Assembly: GCA_016716525.1 (NCBI GenBank)
Contig: JADJWE010000006.1
Coordinates: forward strand, 310,001-374,000
Direction of reading: 5' to 3'
Length of the DNA stretch: 64,000 nucleotides
Source of the DNA: Candidatus Flexicrinis affinis
GTDB taxonomy: Bacteria > Chloroflexota > Anaerolineae > Aggregatilineales > Phototrophicaceae
In this document: positions 7,736 to 15,583 of the stretch, piece after piece
Numbering within the stretch: the stretch's first letter is position 1
Layout: each line of letters begins with the position of its first letter
Notes under the pieces: generated by a model
Databases searched by the model: none
Seen by the model: the letters and a program-made list of their open reading frames with translations, nothing else
What the model was told of the DNA's origin: nothing
Translations under genes and position numbers: made by a program

Positions 7736-9559
7736 ATGAAACCCCTCGATCTCGCGCCGGACGCGCCGTGGCGTCAGCGGTATCGCACGCCGGTTGTCGC
7801 CGGTTCACAGGTCGCGCACAGCGACAAGACGCGCGGCTTGGCCATTTCCAACCGCGACGGCGTGTATCAGCTTTACGCGTGGCACGTCGACAGCGGCGAC
7901 CTGCGCCAGATCACCAACGCGCCGGCGGGTGTGGTATTCGGCGGGCTGTCTCCGGACGGCAAGTACATCTACTACCTGCGCGACGAGAAGGGCAACGAGC
8001 TGGGCCATTTCGTGCGCGTGCCGTTCGAAGCCACGACCGACACCGAGCCGGAAGACCTGACGCCCGACATGCCGCCGTACGCCTCGTTCTCGATCAGCCA
8101 GAGCCTGAACGGCGCCAAGCTCGGATTCTCCACCGGCGGCAAGGACGGCTTCACGCTGTGGGTGATGGAGGCTGCAGCGGACGGTGCGCTCGGCGCGCCG
8201 AGCGCGCTGTACAAGTCGGCCCGCCTGACCTTCGGCCCGGCCCTGAGCGCGAACGGGGAATGGGCGCTGGTGACCTCCGCCGAGCGCAGCGAAAAGATGA
8301 ACTACAGCGTCTACTCGATCCGCACCGACACGCCCGGCGAGATCGTCCACGTGCTGCAAGACGTCGACGCCTCGATTCAACCGCTCGGCTTCTCGCCGGT
8401 GCAGGGCGATACGCGTGTGCTGGCGACCACCAACGTCACCGGCTTCGACCGCCCCGTGATCTGGGACGCGGCGACCGGCTCGCGCGAGGACTTCCCGCTG
8501 AACGACCTCGAAGGCGACGTGTCGCCGGTGGCGTGGTCGCCGGACGGCAAGCGCTTCATGCTCAATCAGATGGTCGGCGCGCACTATCAACTGTACGAAT
8601 ACGACCTCGAGCGCTCGACGCTGACCAAGCTGAACCACCCGAGCGGGTCGTACTACGCCGGCTACTACTTCGACGACGACACGTTCTACACCAGCAAAAC
8701 CGACGCCCAGAACGCGACGCAGGTGATCGCCCTCGACCCGCGTACCGGCGCGCTCAAAGGCGTGATCCTCAAGGCCGGCGACGCGCCGCCGTCACGCCCG
8801 ATGCGCTCGGTAACCTTCCCGTCGTCACACGGCGCGACGATTCAAGCGTGGGTCGCCACGCCCGAAGGCGACGGCCCGTGGCCGACGATACTCGAGACGC
8901 ACGGCGGGCCGACCGCCGTCAAGACCGACAGCTACAGCGCGTTCATGCAGGCGTGGCTGGATCATGGCTTTGCGTTCTGCAGCGTCAACTACCGCGGATC
9001 GGTGTCGTTCGGACGCCAGTTCGAGCAGGCGATCTGGGGCAACCTCGGCGACCTCGAAGTGGACGACATGGCCGCGGCTTACAAGTGGCTCGTCGACAAC
9101 GGAATCGCCCAGCCCGACTCGGTGCTGCTGACCGGCGGGAGCTACGGCGGATACCTGACCCTGCAAGGCCTCGGTCGCCGGCCCGAGCTGTGGGCAGGCG
9201 GCATGGCGGTCGTGGCGATCGCCGACTGGACGCTGATGTACGAGGATCAGGCCGAGACTTTGCGCGGCTATCAGCGGTCGCTGTTCGGCGGCACGCCGCA
9301 GGAGATGCCGGAGCAGCACGCGAAGAGCAGCCCGATCACCTACGCCGAACAGGTCCGCGCACCGGTGCTGGTGATTCAGGGCAGCAACGATACGCGCTGC
9401 CCGGCCCGCCAGATGCGCGTATACGAGGAGAAGCTCAACAGCCTCGGCAAAGAGATCACCGTGGACTGGTTCGACGCCGGGCACGGCAGCCGGGCGATGG
9501 AGGAGAGCATCCGCCAGACCGAGCTGATGCTGCGTTGGGCCAACCGCGTCCTCGGATGA
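7736..9559 (+). CDS. S9 family peptidase (prolyl oligopeptidase superfamily)
   Basis: 607 residues without a signal peptide, so probably cytoplasmic. Residues 1 to about 360 are a WD40-like beta-propeller with repeats such as 'GLSPDGKYIYYLRD' and 'AWSPDGKRF'. The C-terminal 240 residues are the alpha/beta hydrolase peptidase domain. The triad is Ser469 in 'GGSYGGYL', Asp552 in 'GSNDTRCP' and His583 in 'AGHGS'. Members cleave short peptides, often as acylaminoacyl or dipeptidyl peptidases. ATG 7736 was preferred because GGAG lies 8 bases upstream. The stop overlaps the next gene's ATG (ATGA), so the pair is translationally coupled. Confidence 0.92.
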   Translation: MKPLDLAPDAPWRQRYRTPVVAGSQVAHSDKTRGLAISNRDGVYQLYAWHVDSGDLRQITNAPAGVVFGGLSPDGKYIYYLRDEKGNELGHFVRVPFEATTDTEPEDLTPDMPPYASFSISQSLNGAKLGFSTGGKDGFTLWVMEAAADGALGAPSALYKSARLTFGPALSANGEWALVTSAERSEKMNYSVYSIRTDTPGEIVHVLQDVDASIQPLGFSPVQGDTRVLATTNVTGFDRPVIWDAATGSREDFPLNDLEGDVSPVAWSPDGKRFMLNQMVGAHYQLYEYDLERSTLTKLNHPSGSYYAGYYFDDDTFYTSKTDAQNATQVIALDPRTGALKGVILKAGDAPPSRPMRSVTFPSSHGATIQAWVATPEGDGPWPTILETHGGPTAVKTDSYSAFMQAWLDHGFAFCSVNYRGSVSFGRQFEQAIWGNLGDLEVDDMAAAYKWLVDNGIAQPDSVLLTGGSYGGYLTLQGLGRRPELWAGGMAVVAIADWTLMYEDQAETLRGYQRSLFGGTPQEMPEQHAKSSPITYAEQVRAPVLVIQGSNDTRCPARQMRVYEEKLNSLGKEITVDWFDAGHGSRAMEESIRQTELMLRWANRVLG

Positions 9560-10275
9560 GCGTCGTTGTCGGAGTAGACGGCTGCCGGGCCGGGTGGGTC
9601 GCCGCGCGATCCACCGTGCCCGGCGGCCCGTTCGACCTGATCGTATACCCCACCCTGCGCGCGCTGTGGGACGCCAACCGCGACGCCGCGCACATCTGGA
9701 CCGACATGCCGATCGGCCTGCCGATTAGCACCGTGCGCGGCACCGACAGCGGCGGACGCAAAGTCCTCGGCGTGCGCCGCAGCAGCATCTTCAACGTGCC
9801 GACGCGCGCGGCGGTCTACGCCAGCACCTACGCTGAGGCCAATGCGATCAACCGGCGCGTCAGCGGCAAGGGCATCAGCATTCAGGCGTGGCACATCGTC
9901 CCCAAGATGCGCGAGCTGGACGCGCTCCTGCAATCCGACCCGGCCGCGAAAGATGTAATCATCGAATCGCACCCAGAGGTCGTGTTCTGGGCACTGACCG
10001 GCGCGCCGATGGCGCACAACAAGAAGCGATCGGCCGGGCGGGCGGAACGGCTCGCCGTGCTGGCGCGCTTTCTGCCGGATGTCGTGGGCCGGATCGACGC
10101 GTTCTATGCCTATACACTGCGCAAGCATTGCGCGTATGACGACGTGGTCGACGCACTGGTGTTGATGGTTGCGGCGCGCTTCGACCGGTTCGACTCGATC
10201 CCCAACCCGCCGGAGCTGGACGAACATGATTTGCCGATGCGAATCGTGTATCCGGTGGGACGTTGGCAGGCGTAA
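9556..10275 (+). CDS. DUF429 family protein (predicted RNase H-like nuclease)
   Basis: 239 residues beginning with the DUF429 signature 'VVVGVDGCRAGWVAA'. Acidic residues follow in 'IWTDMPIGLP' and 'IIESHPEVVFWAL', and near the C-terminus 'AYDDVVDALVLMVAA', the usual arrangement for an RNase H-like catalytic core. The ATG overlaps the stop of the S9 peptidase gene. The biological role of the family is not established; nuclease activity is inferred from fold. It converges on the minus-strand DinB gene 34 bases further on. Confidence 0.88.
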   Translation: MSVVVGVDGCRAGWVAARSTVPGGPFDLIVYPTLRALWDANRDAAHIWTDMPIGLPISTVRGTDSGGRKVLGVRRSSIFNVPTRAAVYASTYAEANAINRRVSGKGISIQAWHIVPKMRELDALLQSDPAAKDVIIESHPEVVFWALTGAPMAHNKKRSAGRAERLAVLARFLPDVVGRIDAFYAYTLRKHCAYDDVVDALVLMVAARFDRFDSIPNPPELDEHDLPMRIVYPVGRWQA

Positions 10276-10309
10276 GACGTCAGTTGACAGGGGACGGGCG
10301 GCAGCCCGA

Positions 10310-10819
10310 TTACATCTGCGCGTTATCGCGGGCTTTGGCGACCCAGTCCTGCCCCGTGATTCCGCGGTGGCCGAGGATCAGGTTCAACTGGGCGGCGTGC
10401 TCCTGCACGTGGCGCAGGCTGTAGAACTGCAATTCCAGATAGCTCGGAGTCATCCACGGGAACGTGCAGACGCGCGCGGCCTGTTCGTCCGTGAGCGCCT
10501 CGGACATCGCCTTGACCTTCGCGCGGCACGCCTTGAGATAGGCGTGCACGTCGTCTTTCGCGTACGGTTGATCGGGCAGCGTGCCGCGGATGAACGGTGC
10601 CGGCGGCGTGAAGTCCGCGTACGATCCGCCGAGGAACAGGTCGGTCCAGAAAAGCGTGTGGTAGGCGATGAACCAGAACTGCCCGTAGCGCGCGTCTTCC
10701 TCGTCGTCCCACAGCACCGTCTCCCACAGGGAATCGGGGCAGAGCGTGAGCGCGTCGTCGAGCGTGTCGATCGCCGCGCCGAACTGGTTCCAGAGGCTTG
10801 ATTTCAGGTTCGCGTCCAT
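10310..10819 (-). CDS. DinB-like four-helix bundle protein
   Basis: 169 residues. It has the metal-site histidines of the DinB superfamily: one in 'FIAYHTLFWTDLFL' and a pair in 'SLRHVQEHAAQLN'. Members are mostly uncharacterised, and some are thiol-dependent S-transferases. The ATG at 10819 starts the conserved helix, and the extra N-terminal codons to 10867 give an unlikely basic extension. The gene stands alone between the convergent DUF429 gene and a repeat region. Confidence 0.85.
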   Translation of the reverse strand: MDANLKSSLWNQFGAAIDTLDDALTLCPDSLWETVLWDDEEDARYGQFWFIAYHTLFWTDLFLGGSYADFTPPAPFIRGTLPDQPYAKDDVHAYLKACRAKVKAMSEALTDEQAARVCTFPWMTPSYLELQFYSLRHVQEHAAQLNLILGHRGITGQDWVAKARDNAQM

Positions 10820-10934
10820 GATCACACACCTGCCTTTGCGCTTGATTGTCGAGGCTATCGGGTGCATCGATTATAGCACGGGTGTTCTGATACATCGCGC
10901 TATACTGGCCGCGAACGCGTGATGCGAACCCGCC

Positions 10935-10980
10935 GCGCGTTGAAACGCCCGGCTAATAAGATCGAAGCCCTGCGGGCTGG
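10935..10980 (+). repeat. Repeat family B half-unit
   Basis: GCGCGTTGAAACGCCCGGC, TAA, then TCGAAGCCCTGCGGGCTGG. The same half-unit occurs inverted at 30729-30770, where it is interrupted by the G/C block. Its 5' part forms a GCGTT/AACGC stem and its 3' part a GCCCTGCGGGC hairpin. Confidence 0.8.
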
Positions 10981-11029
10981 GGCGAGACAGGCGAAAGGGG
11001 AAGGGGGAAGGCGAAGACCCCGGCTGGGA

Positions 11030-11087
11030 GCGTCCACCTCATTTCGTCGCGGCGTGGTAGGGACGCTATACATGGCGTCCGCGAGGG
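11030..11087 (+). repeat. Repeat family C, copy 1
   Basis: GCGTCCACCTCATTTCGTCG, then CGGCGTGGTAGGGAC and TATACATGGCGTCCGCGAGG. The element is related, inverted, to 31864-31920, which carries an ACCACAT/ATGTGGT stem. In both places it lies close to a repeat B unit. Confidence 0.7.
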
Positions 11088-11155
11088 AAAGGGGCCGGAA
11101 CTTCCGCCGCGTCCCTGATGCGGCTCTCCCCTGACAACTGACTGCTGACCGCTGA

Positions 11156-12091
11156 CTACTCCTTGTCCTTCTGGACGCGGTAGCCGAAGCGCTGCATGGC
11201 GCGTGGATCGCTGCGCCAGTTCTTCAACACGCTCACGTGCAGGTCGAGGTACACCGGCCCGTCGACAATCGCGACCAGGTCCTGCCGCGCCTCGGTGCCG
11301 ATCTTCTTGATCATCTGGCCCTTCTGGCCGATGATGATGCCCTTCTGCGACTGGCGCTCGACATATATCGTCGCGCTGATGTAGTGCGTGCCGTCCTCGC
11401 GCTCGCGGTACTCGGTGATCTCCACCGCCGTCGCATGCGGGATTTCCTCTTCAGTGTTCGACATCACTTTCTCGCGCACGACCTCGGACGCGATGGCGCG
11501 CAGGTTGACCTCGGTCACCTGATCCTCGGGGTAATACTGCGGGCCTTCCGGCATGCGCACCGCCAGCGCCTCGACCAGCGCCGGCACGCCCTCGCCGGTC
11601 AGCGCGCTGATGCGGTGCGCCTCGACATGCGGCGTCAGCGCCAGATGCGCGGCCAGATCGGCGTCCGGCGCGAGCGCATCGACCTTGTTGAGCGCCAGCA
11701 CGACCGGCGTCTGCACCGACGCGATCGTCTCGGCAATGGCCTGCTCGCCCTTACCGGGGGCCTCGGTCGTGTCGATCACCCACAGGATCACGTCGGCGTC
11801 TCGCAGCGCCTGCGTGGCGACCTGCACCATGTACTCGCCCAGCTTGTGACGGGGCAGGTGGATCCCCGGCGTGTCGATGAACAGGATTTGCACGGTGTCG
11901 GTGGTGTAGATGCCGAACTGGGTCTTGCGCGTGGTCTGCGGCTTGGGCGACACGGCAGCGATCTTCTGGCCGAGGATCGCGTTGATCAGCGTCGACTTGC
12001 CGACGTTGGGCCGGCCGACCACAGCGACGACCCCGCTGCGGTAGTCGTCGGGTTGGGTGTGTTCGGGGGTAGAATCAAGCGAATCGCTCAT
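11156..12091 (-). CDS. era: GTPase Era, 16S rRNA-binding ribosome assembly factor
   Basis: 311 residues. The GTPase domain has G1 'GRPNVGKST', the switch region 'KPQTTRKTQFGI', G3 'DTPGIH' and G4 'NKVD'. The C-terminal KH domain carries 'GIIIGQKGQMIKKIG'. Length and order match Era, which binds the 3' end of 16S rRNA during 30S maturation. About 17 acidic residues precede the G domain. ATG 12091 has a GGAGG 6 bases upstream and excludes an extension that would translate the CCACAGAG repeat. It lies downstream of prfA on the same strand. Confidence 0.96.
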   Translation of the reverse strand: MSDSLDSTPEHTQPDDYRSGVVAVVGRPNVGKSTLINAILGQKIAAVSPKPQTTRKTQFGIYTTDTVQILFIDTPGIHLPRHKLGEYMVQVATQALRDADVILWVIDTTEAPGKGEQAIAETIASVQTPVVLALNKVDALAPDADLAAHLALTPHVEAHRISALTGEGVPALVEALAVRMPEGPQYYPEDQVTEVNLRAIASEVVREKVMSNTEEEIPHATAVEITEYREREDGTHYISATIYVERQSQKGIIIGQKGQMIKKIGTEARQDLVAIVDGPVYLDLHVSVLKNWRSDPRAMQRFGYRVQKDKE

Positions 12092-12107
12092 CGTAGTGCC
12101 TCCAAAG

Positions 12108-12195
12108 TTGAACCACAGAGAACATCGAGGACACAGAGAGGACATCCTCTTTTATCTCTGCGCTCTCTGTGCCCGCTGTGCCCGCTGTGGTTCAA
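12108..12195. repeat. CCACAGAG inverted repeat, copy 1
   Basis: TTGAACCACAG on the left and CTGTGGTTCAA on the right enclose purine-rich and pyrimidine-rich 'GACACAGAG' and 'CTCTGTG' tracts. The element fills almost the whole gap between prfA and era. A second copy lies at 13395-13536 on the other side of prfA. Confidence 0.85.
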
Positions 12196-12203
12196 TCGTT
12201 TTT

Positions 12204-13301
12204 CTAGTCTTCGTCGTCACTGCTGACGAGTTCGAGCGTGCCGCCGGACAGCTTGGCGGCCTGATCGCGCGTCGCCAGCTCGTCGATGAACGGGTCGATG
12301 TCGCCATCGATCACGGCTTGCAGGTTGTATAGGCTCATGCCGATGCGGTGATCGGTCACGCGGCTCTGCGGCCAGTTGTAGGTGCGGATCTTCTCGCTGC
12401 GTTCGCCGGTACCGACTTGCCCGCGCCGTTCGGCCTCGCGCTCGGCCATCTGGCGCTCCTGCTCGATCTCGTACAGCCGGTTGAGCAGGATCGTCTTGGC
12501 ACGGAGGCGGTTTTGAAGCTGGCTGCGTTCGTCCTGACACTCGACCACAATGCCGGTCGGGAGGTGCGTCATGCGCACCGCCGAGTCGGTCGTGTTGACC
12601 GATTGGCCGCCCGCGCCCTGACTGCGGAAGACGTCGACGCGCACCTGGTTCATGTCCAGCTCGACGTCGATTTCGTCCAGCTCCGCCAACACCGCCACGG
12701 TCGCCGTGCTGGTGTGGATGCGCCCGCTTGCCTCGGTGGCCGGTACACGCTGCACGCGGTGGACGCCGCTCTCCCACTTCAGCCGGCTGAACGCGCCCTT
12801 GCCCTTGACCTCGAACGAGATGCGCTTGTAGCCGCCGTTGCCGGTCTCGTTCTCGGCGCTCACGTCGACCTTCCACTTGCGGACTTCGGCATAGCGCGTG
12901 TACATGCGGAACAGGTCGGCGGCGAACAGCGCGGCTTCCTCGCCGCCGGTGCCGGCGCGGATTTCGATGATGACGTTCTTGTCGTCGCGCGGGTCTTTGG
13001 GCAGCAGCATGACCTTCAGCTTTTCCTCAAGCTGCGGCACGATCTCGCCCAGTTCGGCGACTTCGGCCTTGGCCATCTCGCGCAGGTCGGGGTCGTTCTC
13101 CTCGTAGAGGATCTGCTCGGCCTGCTCGAGGGCGTTCTGCTTGGCCTTGTAGTCGCGGAAGGCCTCGACCACCTCTTCGATGTTGGAGCGCTCCTTGGAG
13201 TATTCGATGACCTTGTCGTAATTGCTGGTTACGGCGGGGTCGGCCATCAGGCGCTCAAGTTCGTCGTAACGGCGTTCGATGCCCGCCAGTTTGTCAAACA
13301 T
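12204..13301 (-). CDS. prfA: Peptide chain release factor 1
   Basis: 365 residues. The RF1 anticodon-like motif is PAT, in '[14 protein letters not shown]', and the peptidyl-hydrolysis motif is 'GAGGQSVN'. The PAT motif identifies RF1 (UAA/UAG) and excludes RF2, which has SPF. The N-terminal coiled-coil region ('[19 protein letters not shown]') and the C-terminal '[15 protein letters not shown]' are also typical. It lies upstream of era with a repeat between them. No prmC methyltransferase gene is adjacent. Confidence 0.97.
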   Translation of the reverse strand: MFDKLAGIERRYDELERLMADPAVTSNYDKVIEYSKERSNIEEVVEAFRDYKAKQNALEQAEQILYEENDPDLREMAKAEVAELGEIVPQLEEKLKVMLLPKDPRDDKNVIIEIRAGTGGEEAALFAADLFRMYTRYAEVRKWKVDVSAENETGNGGYKRISFEVKGKGAFSRLKWESGVHRVQRVPATEASGRIHTSTATVAVLAELDEIDVELDMNQVRVDVFRSQGAGGQSVNTTDSAVRMTHLPTGIVVECQDERSQLQNRLRAKTILLNRLYEIEQERQMAEREAERRGQVGTGERSEKIRTYNWPQSRVTDHRIGMSLYNLQAVIDGDIDPFIDELATRDQAAKLSGGTLELVSSDDED

Positions 13302-13394
13302 AGGTGTGGGGATGCTCTGTGATCGTTGGATAACCCTTCCATTATAGTCGCAGCCCCGCCGCGTTGGAATATCGCGGTGGTGGGGAGGAAAAAT

Positions 13395-13536
13395 GAACCA
13401 CAGAGATCACAGAGGACACAGAGTTGTATTGCTCACCGAGATACCTTGCCGAGCGTCACCTCGGCGATCCTCGACCCACAGCGCAGATCGAACCTACTCA
13501 CTTCCCCCTCTGTGATCTCAGTGTCCTCTGTGGTTC
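13395..13536. repeat. CCACAGAG inverted repeat, copy 2
   Basis: Left arm 13395-13423 (GAACCACAGAGATCACAGAG...) and right arm 13508-13536 (...GTGTCCTCTGTGGTTC) are near-perfect inverted complements about 84 bases apart. The arms match copy 1 at 12108-12195, while the middle is unrelated. Confidence 0.85.
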
Positions 13537-13606
13537 AAACGGCTCCCCGCGCTCTGCAACCCGTCGCCCGCCACGAACCTGGACTCAGCGGTTGCGATCC
13601 CCGTTG

Positions 13607-13612
13607 TATAAT
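13607..13612 (+). promoter_or_regulatory. Consensus -10 box (TATAAT) upstream of the ABC-F gene
   Basis: TATAAT is 34 bases upstream of the chosen ATG at 13647, which puts the transcript start near 13620. No good -35 hexamer is seen at 17 bases. This supports the start at 13647 over the in-frame ATG at 13611, which overlaps the box. Confidence 0.5.
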
Positions 13613-13646
13613 GGCGCGCGGCACGTCAACGGTTACTCGACTCGTC

Positions 13647-15542
13647 ATGTCCATTCTGACCACGCACAACCTCTCTAAAGCCTACGGGCCAGACGATATC
13701 TTCTGGGACGTCAGCGTCGAAATCCCGCAGAAGGGCCGCGTCGCACTGGTCGGCCCCAACGGCGCGGGCAAGACGACCCTGCTTAACATCCTCGTCGGCC
13801 TCGACATCCCGAGCGAAGGCACGGTGCACATCGCGCGCGGCGCGCGGGTCGGCTTTCTGCCGCAGCGCCCCGAGCTGCTCGGCGAGCACACACTGTACGA
13901 GGAACAGCTCGCGGCCTTCCAACACCTGCGTGAGATGGAAGCCGAACTCAACGAGCTCGCCGGCAGGCTGGAAAACGATCCGAAAGCGATGGATCGCTAC
14001 GGCGCGCTGCAAGACCAGTTCGAGCACGCCGGCGGCTACACTTACGAACAGCGCATCCGCCTGGTGCTGCAAGGGCTGGGATTCCGGCCGGAACAGGACA
14101 AGCTGCGGCTGAACCAGCTCTCCGGCGGCCAGATGACGCGCGCCCTGCTCGCCCGTTTGCTGCTGGAAGAACCCGACCTGCTGATCCTCGACGAGCCGAC
14201 CAATCATCTCGACATCGAGGCGATCGAATGGCTCGAAGGCTTCCTGAAGGACTTTCCCGGCGCGGTGCTGGCCGTCAGCCACGACCGCTACTTCATGGAT
14301 GCCTTCGCGTCGACGGTGTGGGAGATGGAGTTCGGCGTCATCGAGACCTACCGCGGCAACTACTCGCACTACATCATGCAGCGGCAGGGCCGGCACGAGC
14401 GCCGGCTCAAGGAATACGAGGCCCAGCAGGAATTCCTCGCCAAGGAACTCGATTACATTAAGCGCAACATCGCCGGCCAGAACACGCGGCAGGCGAAAGG
14501 CCGCCAGCGCCGCCTCGACACCATGATGCGCAACGGCCGCATCCTCGAGCGCCCGCGCGGCAAGCGGCGCGAAATGACCCTGCGCCTGCAAGCGGCGCTG
14601 CGCAGCGGCGACAAGGTGTTGATGACTGAGGGACTGGCAGTCGGCTATGACGATACCGGCGTGCTCTTCGAAGTACCGGACATCACGCTGTACCGCGGCG
14701 AAACGGTCGGCCTGATCGGCCCCAACGGCGCGGGCAAATCGACCTTCCTCAAGACGATCACCGAGCAGATTGCGCCACTGGCCGGTTCGACGCGCTTGGG
14801 CGCGAGCGTGCAGCTCGGTTATTTCGCGCAGGCGCACGAGGGCCTCGACCCGCGCAAGACGCTGATCGACGAGATCTACCAGATCAAGCCAATGCAGCTC
14901 AGCGAGGCGCGCGACTACCTCGCCCGCTACCTCTTCACAGGCGACGACGTGTTCCGCACCGTCGAGACGCTCAGCGGCGGCGAACGCGGCCGGCTGGCGT
15001 TCGCCAAGCTGGCGCTCACCGGCGCCAACCTGCTGCTGCTGGACGAGCCGACCAACCACCTCGACGTCGACAGCCAGGAAGTGCTGCAAACGGTACTGGC
15101 CGATTTCGCCGGGACGATCATCCTCGTTACCCACGACCGCTATCTGGTCGATGCGCTGGCGACCCAAATCTGGGCCGTGCGCCGCGGCGAGATGACCGTG
15201 TTCGAAGGCAGTTATAAGGAATTCCGCGATTGGCGCGAGGCGCAAGCCGCCCGTGCCGCCGAACTCGCGCAGGCCGCGCGGCCGGTCGAAAAAGCCAGAG
15301 CCGCAGCGCAGACCACCGCCCGCAAGCACGGCCTCAACCCGTTCCAGCTTCAGCGGCGCATCGAAGCGGTCGAGGCGCGCATCGCCGACCTCGAAGACCG
15401 CATCGACACGCTGCACGACGAGATCGAACAGGCCAGCACCGCCGGCGACGCCGATCGTGTGGCCGATCTGGGCGCGGCCTATACGCGGGCCGAGGCCGAC
15501 CTGCACGAGGCCATGATCGAGTGGGAAACGCTGGTCGATTGA
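13647..15542 (+). CDS. ABC-F family ATPase (ribosome-associated type)
   Basis: 631 residues with two ABC domains and no membrane segments. Domain 1 has Walker A 'GPNGAGKTT', signature 'LSGGQMTRA' and Walker B 'LLILDEPTNHLD'. Domain 2 has 'GPNGAGKST', 'LSGGERGRL' and 'LLLLDEPTNHLD'. A basic linker with 'NTRQAKGRQRRLDTM' lies between the domains, and the C-terminal 90 residues form a coiled coil. This is the ABC-F layout (EttA/Uup/antibiotic-protection relatives). These proteins act on ribosomes and are not transporters. The C-terminal coiled coil favours a Uup-like subgroup. The next gene starts 41 bases downstream. Confidence 0.93.
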   Translation: MSILTTHNLSKAYGPDDIFWDVSVEIPQKGRVALVGPNGAGKTTLLNILVGLDIPSEGTVHIARGARVGFLPQRPELLGEHTLYEEQLAAFQHLREMEAELNELAGRLENDPKAMDRYGALQDQFEHAGGYTYEQRIRLVLQGLGFRPEQDKLRLNQLSGGQMTRALLARLLLEEPDLLILDEPTNHLDIEAIEWLEGFLKDFPGAVLAVSHDRYFMDAFASTVWEMEFGVIETYRGNYSHYIMQRQGRHERRLKEYEAQQEFLAKELDYIKRNIAGQNTRQAKGRQRRLDTMMRNGRILERPRGKRREMTLRLQAALRSGDKVLMTEGLAVGYDDTGVLFEVPDITLYRGETVGLIGPNGAGKSTFLKTITEQIAPLAGSTRLGASVQLGYFAQAHEGLDPRKTLIDEIYQIKPMQLSEARDYLARYLFTGDDVFRTVETLSGGERGRLAFAKLALTGANLLLLDEPTNHLDVDSQEVLQTVLADFAGTIILVTHDRYLVDALATQIWAVRRGEMTVFEGSYKEFRDWREAQAARAAELAQAARPVEKARAAAQTTARKHGLNPFQLQRRIEAVEARIADLEDRIDTLHDEIEQASTAGDADRVADLGAAYTRAEADLHEAMIEWETLVD

Positions 15543-15583
15543 CGCGAGTGAGGAAGATCGCCGGGAGCCGTGTATAACAGCCG

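Larger units (their letters stand above)
10820..11155. other. Intergenic region occupied by repeats
   Basis: No gene is seen here. The stretch holds a repeat B half-unit (10935-10980), a G/A-rich linker and a repeat C unit (11030-11087). It then ends in direct 'CTGAC' motifs (…CTGACAACTGACTGCTGAC…) next to the era stop codon. A TATACT on the plus strand at about 10900 leads to no gene. Confidence 0.7.
13302..13646. other. Divergent intergenic region with a CCACAGAG repeat
   Basis: This stretch separates the divergent prfA and ABC-F genes. It holds the second CCACAGAG repeat (13395-13536) and a consensus TATAAT box at 13607-13612. No further gene is supported. Confidence 0.7.

Noticed and set aside
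7588..9555. Upstream extension of the DUF429 frame (895 codons in total)
   Set aside because: It reads through repeat A2 and the S9 peptidase gene in another frame. The DUF429 signature begins exactly at ATG 9556.
10893..10925. TATACT box and ATG suggesting a gene starting near 10920
   Set aside because: The frame is short, enters repeats B and C, and gives a basic peptide without family features.
10868..11155. Possible insertion sequence remnant
   Set aside because: It holds only palindromic repeat units, with no transposase fragment and no terminal repeats with target duplication.
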